Source: Gordonia pseudamarae (GTDB lineage Bacteria > Actinomycetota > Actinomycetes > Mycobacteriales > Mycobacteriaceae). Taken from it: a stretch of 64,000 nt of DNA. Shown here one piece after another: positions 61,232-64,000 of this stretch (position 1 is the first letter of the stretch; each line of letters opens with the position of its first letter). Location of the stretch: contig NZ_CP045809.1 in the NCBI RefSeq assembly GCF_025273675.1, positions 434,001-498,000 of the forward strand, read 5' to 3'. A program made the position numbers and the translations under genes. The notes beneath the pieces were generated by a model. That model was not told the origin of the DNA and ran no database searches. It saw only the letters and a program-made list of their open reading frames with translations.

Positions 61232-62461
61232 TCAGACGATCCCCTCGGCGTGGGCGGCGGCGGCGACGGCCTTGGCCACCGCGGGGGCCACCCGGCGATC
61301 AAGGGCGCTGGGCACGATCTGATCGGGCCGCAGATCGTCCGCGACCACCGACAGGATCGCGTCGGCGGCGGCGATCTTCATCCGCTCGGTGATCCGCTTG
61401 GCGCCGGCGTCGAGTGCCCCGGCGAACACGCCGGGGAAGGCCAGCACGTTGTTGATCTGGTTGGGGAAGTCGCTGCGGCCGGTGGCGACGATCGAGGCGT
61501 ACTTCGCGGCGATCTCGGGACGGATCTCCGGGTCCGGGTTGGACATGGCGAAGATGATCGGGCCCGGCGCCATCGTGGCGATGAGCTCTTCGGCGACGGT
61601 GCCGGCGGACACGCCGATGAACACGTCGGCACCCGCGAGTGCTTCGGCCGCACCGCCGTGCAGGGCGCGCGGGTTGGTGCGTTCGGCCAGCTCCTCCTTG
61701 AACTCGTTGAGGTCCTTGCGGTGCAGGCTGACGATGCCCTTGGAGTCGAGGACGACGATGTCGAGTACCCCGGCGGCGAGCAGGATGTTGGCGCATGCCA
61801 CACCGGCCGCGCCGGCCCCGGAGATGACGACCTTCTGGTCGCGGATGTCGCGGCCGAGGACCTTGGTGGCCCCGCGCAGCGCGGCGAGGGTCACGATGGC
61901 GGTGCCGTGCTGGTCGTCGTGCATGACCGGGCAGTCGAGCGCTTCGACGACGCGGCGTTCGATCTCGAAGCAGCGCGGTGCGGAGATGTCTTCGAGGTTG
62001 ACCGCGCCGAAGCTCGGGCGCAGCCGGATCAGGGTTTCGACGATCTCGTCGGGATCCTTCGTGTCGAGCACGATCGGGATGGAGTTGAGTCCGGCGAACG
62101 AACGGAACAGCGCCGATTTGCCCTCCATCACCGGCAGCGATGCGCGCGGACCGATATCGCCGAGCCCGAGCACCGCCGAACCGTCGCTGACGACGGCCAC
62201 CAGGCGCTCGGTCCAGGTGTACTTGTTGACGAGTTCGGTCTCGGCGGCGATGGCGCGCGAGACCTGCGCGACACCGGGGGTGTAGGCGATCGACAGGTCA
62301 CGCTGGGTGTCGATCGGCGACCGCAGTTCGACGGACAGTTTGCCGCCGACATGCGCGAGGAAGATCTCGTCGTCGGTGATGGGCAGTTCGGCGATCGTCG
62401 GCTGCCCAGGGTTGCCGGTTGTGCCTTCTTGCGCAGAGTTGTTGCTGGCCGTGCTGGTCAC
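61232..62461 (-). CDS. NAD(P)-dependent malic enzyme
   Basis: Oxidative decarboxylation of malate to pyruvate, supplying NADPH or pyruvate during growth on organic acids. The 409-residue protein shows AYTPGVAQVSRAI, GLGDIGPRASLPVMEGKS (substrate loop), NLEDISAPRCFEIE (metal-binding Glu/Asp), HDDQHGTA and the Rossmann motif ISGAGAAGVACANIL, ending in FPGVFAGALD. This is the short bacterial form without a phosphotransacetylase domain. The ATG 62461 is preceded by GAGGGAGG. A perfect 8-bp-armed palindrome lies 18 bases upstream. Confidence 0.92.
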   Translation of the reverse strand: MTSTASNNSAQEGTTGNPGQPTIAELPITDDEIFLAHVGGKLSVELRSPIDTQRDLSIAYTPGVAQVSRAIAAETELVNKYTWTERLVAVVSDGSAVLGLGDIGPRASLPVMEGKSALFRSFAGLNSIPIVLDTKDPDEIVETLIRLRPSFGAVNLEDISAPRCFEIERRVVEALDCPVMHDDQHGTAIVTLAALRGATKVLGRDIRDQKVVISGAGAAGVACANILLAAGVLDIVVLDSKGIVSLHRKDLNEFKEELAERTNPRALHGGAAEALAGADVFIGVSAGTVAEELIATMAPGPIIFAMSNPDPEIRPEIAAKYASIVATGRSDFPNQINNVLAFPGVFAGALDAGAKRITERMKIAAADAILSVVADDLRPDQIVPSALDRRVAPAVAKAVAAAAHAEGIV

Positions 62462-62478
62462 GGTGGTCCTCCCTCAAG

Positions 62479-62496
62479 GTCCGGTGTGCACCGGAC
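62479..62496. promoter_or_regulatory. Palindrome in the malic enzyme leader
   Basis: GTCCGGTG-TG-CACCGGAC, perfect 8-bp arms, 17 bases upstream of the malic enzyme ATG. It may be an operator or a leader hairpin. Confidence 0.4.
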
Positions 62497-62734
62497 TACT
62501 GTTCTCGCCCCTGGTTGGGCCCGGGGCCGAGTCTGTCAGTGCGCGATGACGGCTGTGCTGCGGACTTCTCGCATTGCCGCTGGTCGCGTGTGCGTTCGAG
62601 CGTGCGTGAGCTCGCATGGTGTGCGTCCACACATGTGATGTGTGTCGCGCCGCGGCTGTGATTATCGCACTTCTACCAGCTCCGGTGTGAAGGCGTCCCG
62701 GCATTCGCGGTGGCACACGCACCCCCCGGTCATC

Positions 62735-62752
62735 TAGGATACAACTTGTGTC
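62735..62752 (+). promoter_or_regulatory. -10 element and operator-like palindrome at the GntR gene start
   Basis: TAGGAT (62735-62740) ends seven bases before the GTG start codon. GATACAA-C-TTGTGTC (62738-62752), one mismatch from a perfect palindrome, spans both the -10 element and the start codon, suggesting leaderless transcription and autorepression. Confidence 0.5.
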
Positions 62753-63422
62753 TAAGGCAAACGGGTCGATGTCCGCGGCCGAGCGTGTGTACCGCGAGGT
62801 AAAAGAATCCATCCTGCTCAATGAGATCACCGGCGGTGAGCTGCTCAGCGAGGGTGAGATCGCCACGCGGTACAGCGTGAGCCGTACCCCGGTCCGCGAG
62901 GCATTCCTGCGGCTGGAGTCGGAGGGCTGGATGAAGCTGTATCCCAAACGGGGTGCGCTGGTGCAGCCGATCGCCGACGACGAGGTGGCCGAAGTCATCG
63001 AGGCACGCATCCTGCTCGAAGGCCACGCCGTACGCGCCATCGCCGGCGATCCGGCGGCGATCGAGGCGCTCGTGGCGGCGCTGCGCGGCAACCTCGACGA
63101 CCATCGCGGTATCGACCCCACCGACGTCGCCGGCTTCGCCAAGGTCGACGCCCAGTTCCATCAGCTGATCGCCGCGGCCGGCCGCAACCGGCTCCTCACC
63201 GGCTTCTACACCAGTCTCGGTGAGCGGCACCGGCGGATGACCACTACCAGCGTGCACCGCCGGACGGGCACATCGCAGCGCATCCTCGACGACCACCATG
63301 AGCTGATCGAGGCGATCGCCGCGGCCGAGCCCGAACACTTCATCGCCGCACTCGACAGACATCTGCTCGCCGTCCACGGCGTCGCAACAGGAACCGGTAC
63401 CCGATCAGGAGAACCACGGTGA
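62748..63422 (+). CDS. GntR-family regulator, FCD subgroup
   Basis: A 224-residue repressor: N-terminal winged helix (RVYREVKESILLNEI, ELLSEGEIATRYSVSRTPVREAFLRLESEGW, about 12-75) and a C-terminal all-helical FCD ligand domain (about 90-210) with the metal-binding residues of the D-x-x-FH and H-x-x-L-I-E type (VDAQFHQLIAAAG, DDHHELIEAI). FCD regulators sense small carboxylates or amino acids. The stop overlaps the MFS transporter start by four bases (GTGA), so transporter and regulator are one unit. GTG start is inferred. Confidence 0.9.
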   Translation: MSKANGSMSAAERVYREVKESILLNEITGGELLSEGEIATRYSVSRTPVREAFLRLESEGWMKLYPKRGALVQPIADDEVAEVIEARILLEGHAVRAIAGDPAAIEALVAALRGNLDDHRGIDPTDVAGFAKVDAQFHQLIAAAGRNRLLTGFYTSLGERHRRMTTTSVHRRTGTSQRILDDHHELIEAIAAAEPEHFIAALDRHLLAVHGVATGTGTRSGEPR

Positions 63423-64000
63423 GCGCGTCAACCGAAATACGGACCCCCGCCACGACCGGCACCGGCCGCTGGATCCCGGTGTCGCTGGCGGTGTTCGCCT
63501 CGGCCTGGGGCGGCAACGAGTTCACCCCGCTGCTGGTGATGTACCGCCAGGACGGTTCGCTGTCCGAGGTCGCCGTCGATGCTCTGCTGTTCACCTACGT
63601 GCTCGGCATCGTCCCCACACTGCTCATCGGCGGCCCGCTCTCGGATCGGCTGGGCCGGCGGCCGCTGATGTTCCCGGCGCCGATCTTTGCCGCCCTCGGC
63701 TCGCTGCTGCTGGCACTCGGCTCCGACTCGATGACCATGATGTCGCTGGGCCGGGTGTTCAGCGGTGTCGCGCTGGGTCTGTCGATGGCCGTCGGCGGCA
63801 GCTGGATCGCCGAGATCTCCCGCCGCGAGGGCTCCGCCAACTGGGCCGCCGCCCGCGCCGCGATGAGCCTGACCGCGGGTTTCGGCATCGGCGCCGGGCT
63901 GGCCGCGGTGCTCGCGCAGTGGGCGCCATGGCCCACCGTGCTCTCCTACGCGGTCAACATCGCGCTGGCCGTGGTGGCGCTGGCGCTGTTGCCGCGCGCC
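63419..64000 (+). CDS. MFS transporter, 3' end outside the window
   Basis: The first 194 residues of a major facilitator transporter. Six helices are visible; the loop between helices 2 and 3 has GGPLSDRLGRRPLM, the MFS signature G-x-L-x-D-R-x-G-R-R. The start is a GTG overlapping the GntR stop. The substrate is probably the ligand sensed by that regulator; unknown. Confidence 0.88.
   Translation, partial: MSASTEIRTPATTGTGRWIPVSLAVFASAWGGNEFTPLLVMYRQDGSLSEVAVDALLFTYVLGIVPTLLIGGPLSDRLGRRPLMFPAPIFAALGSLLLALGSDSMTMMSLGRVFSGVALGLSMAVGGSWIAEISRREGSANWAAARAAMSLTAGFGIGAGLAAVLAQWAPWPTVLSYAVNIALAVVALALLPRA

Overview
The window is high-GC actinobacterial chromosome. Gene content and order point to Mycobacteriales, most likely Gordonia or a close relative (inference): a PhoP/PhoR pair followed by a HIT protein, the nitrilase / DUF2993 protein / deoC cluster, an L,D-transpeptidase / SDR / ROK cluster, a CDC48-like ATPase / pssA / psd / moeA cluster, and otsB-otsA all have mycobacterial counterparts. 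The genus guess rests partly on the many short in-frame tandem repeats; no database search was possible.

Layout. 1-3.3 kb: end of a methyltransferase-like gene, a nitrilase and an LmeA-type membrane protein, both carrying expanded repeats. 3.35-3.9 kb: small accessory insert with an EndoU nuclease gene that runs into an unusual CCA-encoding tRNA. 4-10.4 kb: purU, deoC, a small secreted protein, L,D-transpeptidase, SDR, ROK regulator, transglutaminase. 10.6-14.7 kb: otsB-otsA (trehalose), a small conserved protein, and the amino-acid exporter thrE head-to-head with tRNA-Thr(UGU). 15-19.2 kb: roadblock protein, RidA, phoP-phoR, HIT. 19.2-29.5 kb: a RecQ-phosphoribosyltransferase fusion, two membrane glycosyltransferases, purD, a TetR regulator and a classical RecQ. 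29.5-36.2 kb: a complete Mrp-type Na+/H+ antiporter operon with fused A/B subunit. 36.4-43.4 kb: two small envelope proteins, CDC48-like ATPase, pssA, psd, moeA. 43.5-48.9 kb: HAD phosphatase, SRPBCC protein, two acyl-CoA dehydrogenases, amidase. 48.9-55.6 kb: two sodium/carboxylate symporter modules, the second in an operon with a LytS/LytTR two-component system. 55.7-59.3 kb: a neocarzinostatin-like secreted protein, a LysM protein, and an oxidoreductase-ECF41 sigma operon. 59.3-60.7 kb: accessory patch with a transposase remnant and a HEPN / small beta-barrel gene pair, ending at tRNA-Thr(CGU). 60.8-64 kb: pterin dehydratase-like protein, malic enzyme, GntR regulator and the start of an MFS transporter.

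How parts may connect. Five TCACAG/TGACAG half-sites lie in front of phoP, and the same half-site, paired at 11-bp spacing, precedes the glycosyltransferase gene at 21.5 kb, suggesting one PhoP regulon. A 12-bp palindrome, GTAGYSCACTAC, recurs before three loci that encode secreted or cell-wall proteins. Tandem repeats sharing the core CCCGTCGCTTCGCTCG have expanded, always in multiples of three, inside three unrelated genes. The two patches with the most foreign character are the EndoU/tRNA insert (3.35-3.9 kb) and the HEPN pair beside tRNA-Thr (59.3-60.6 kb).
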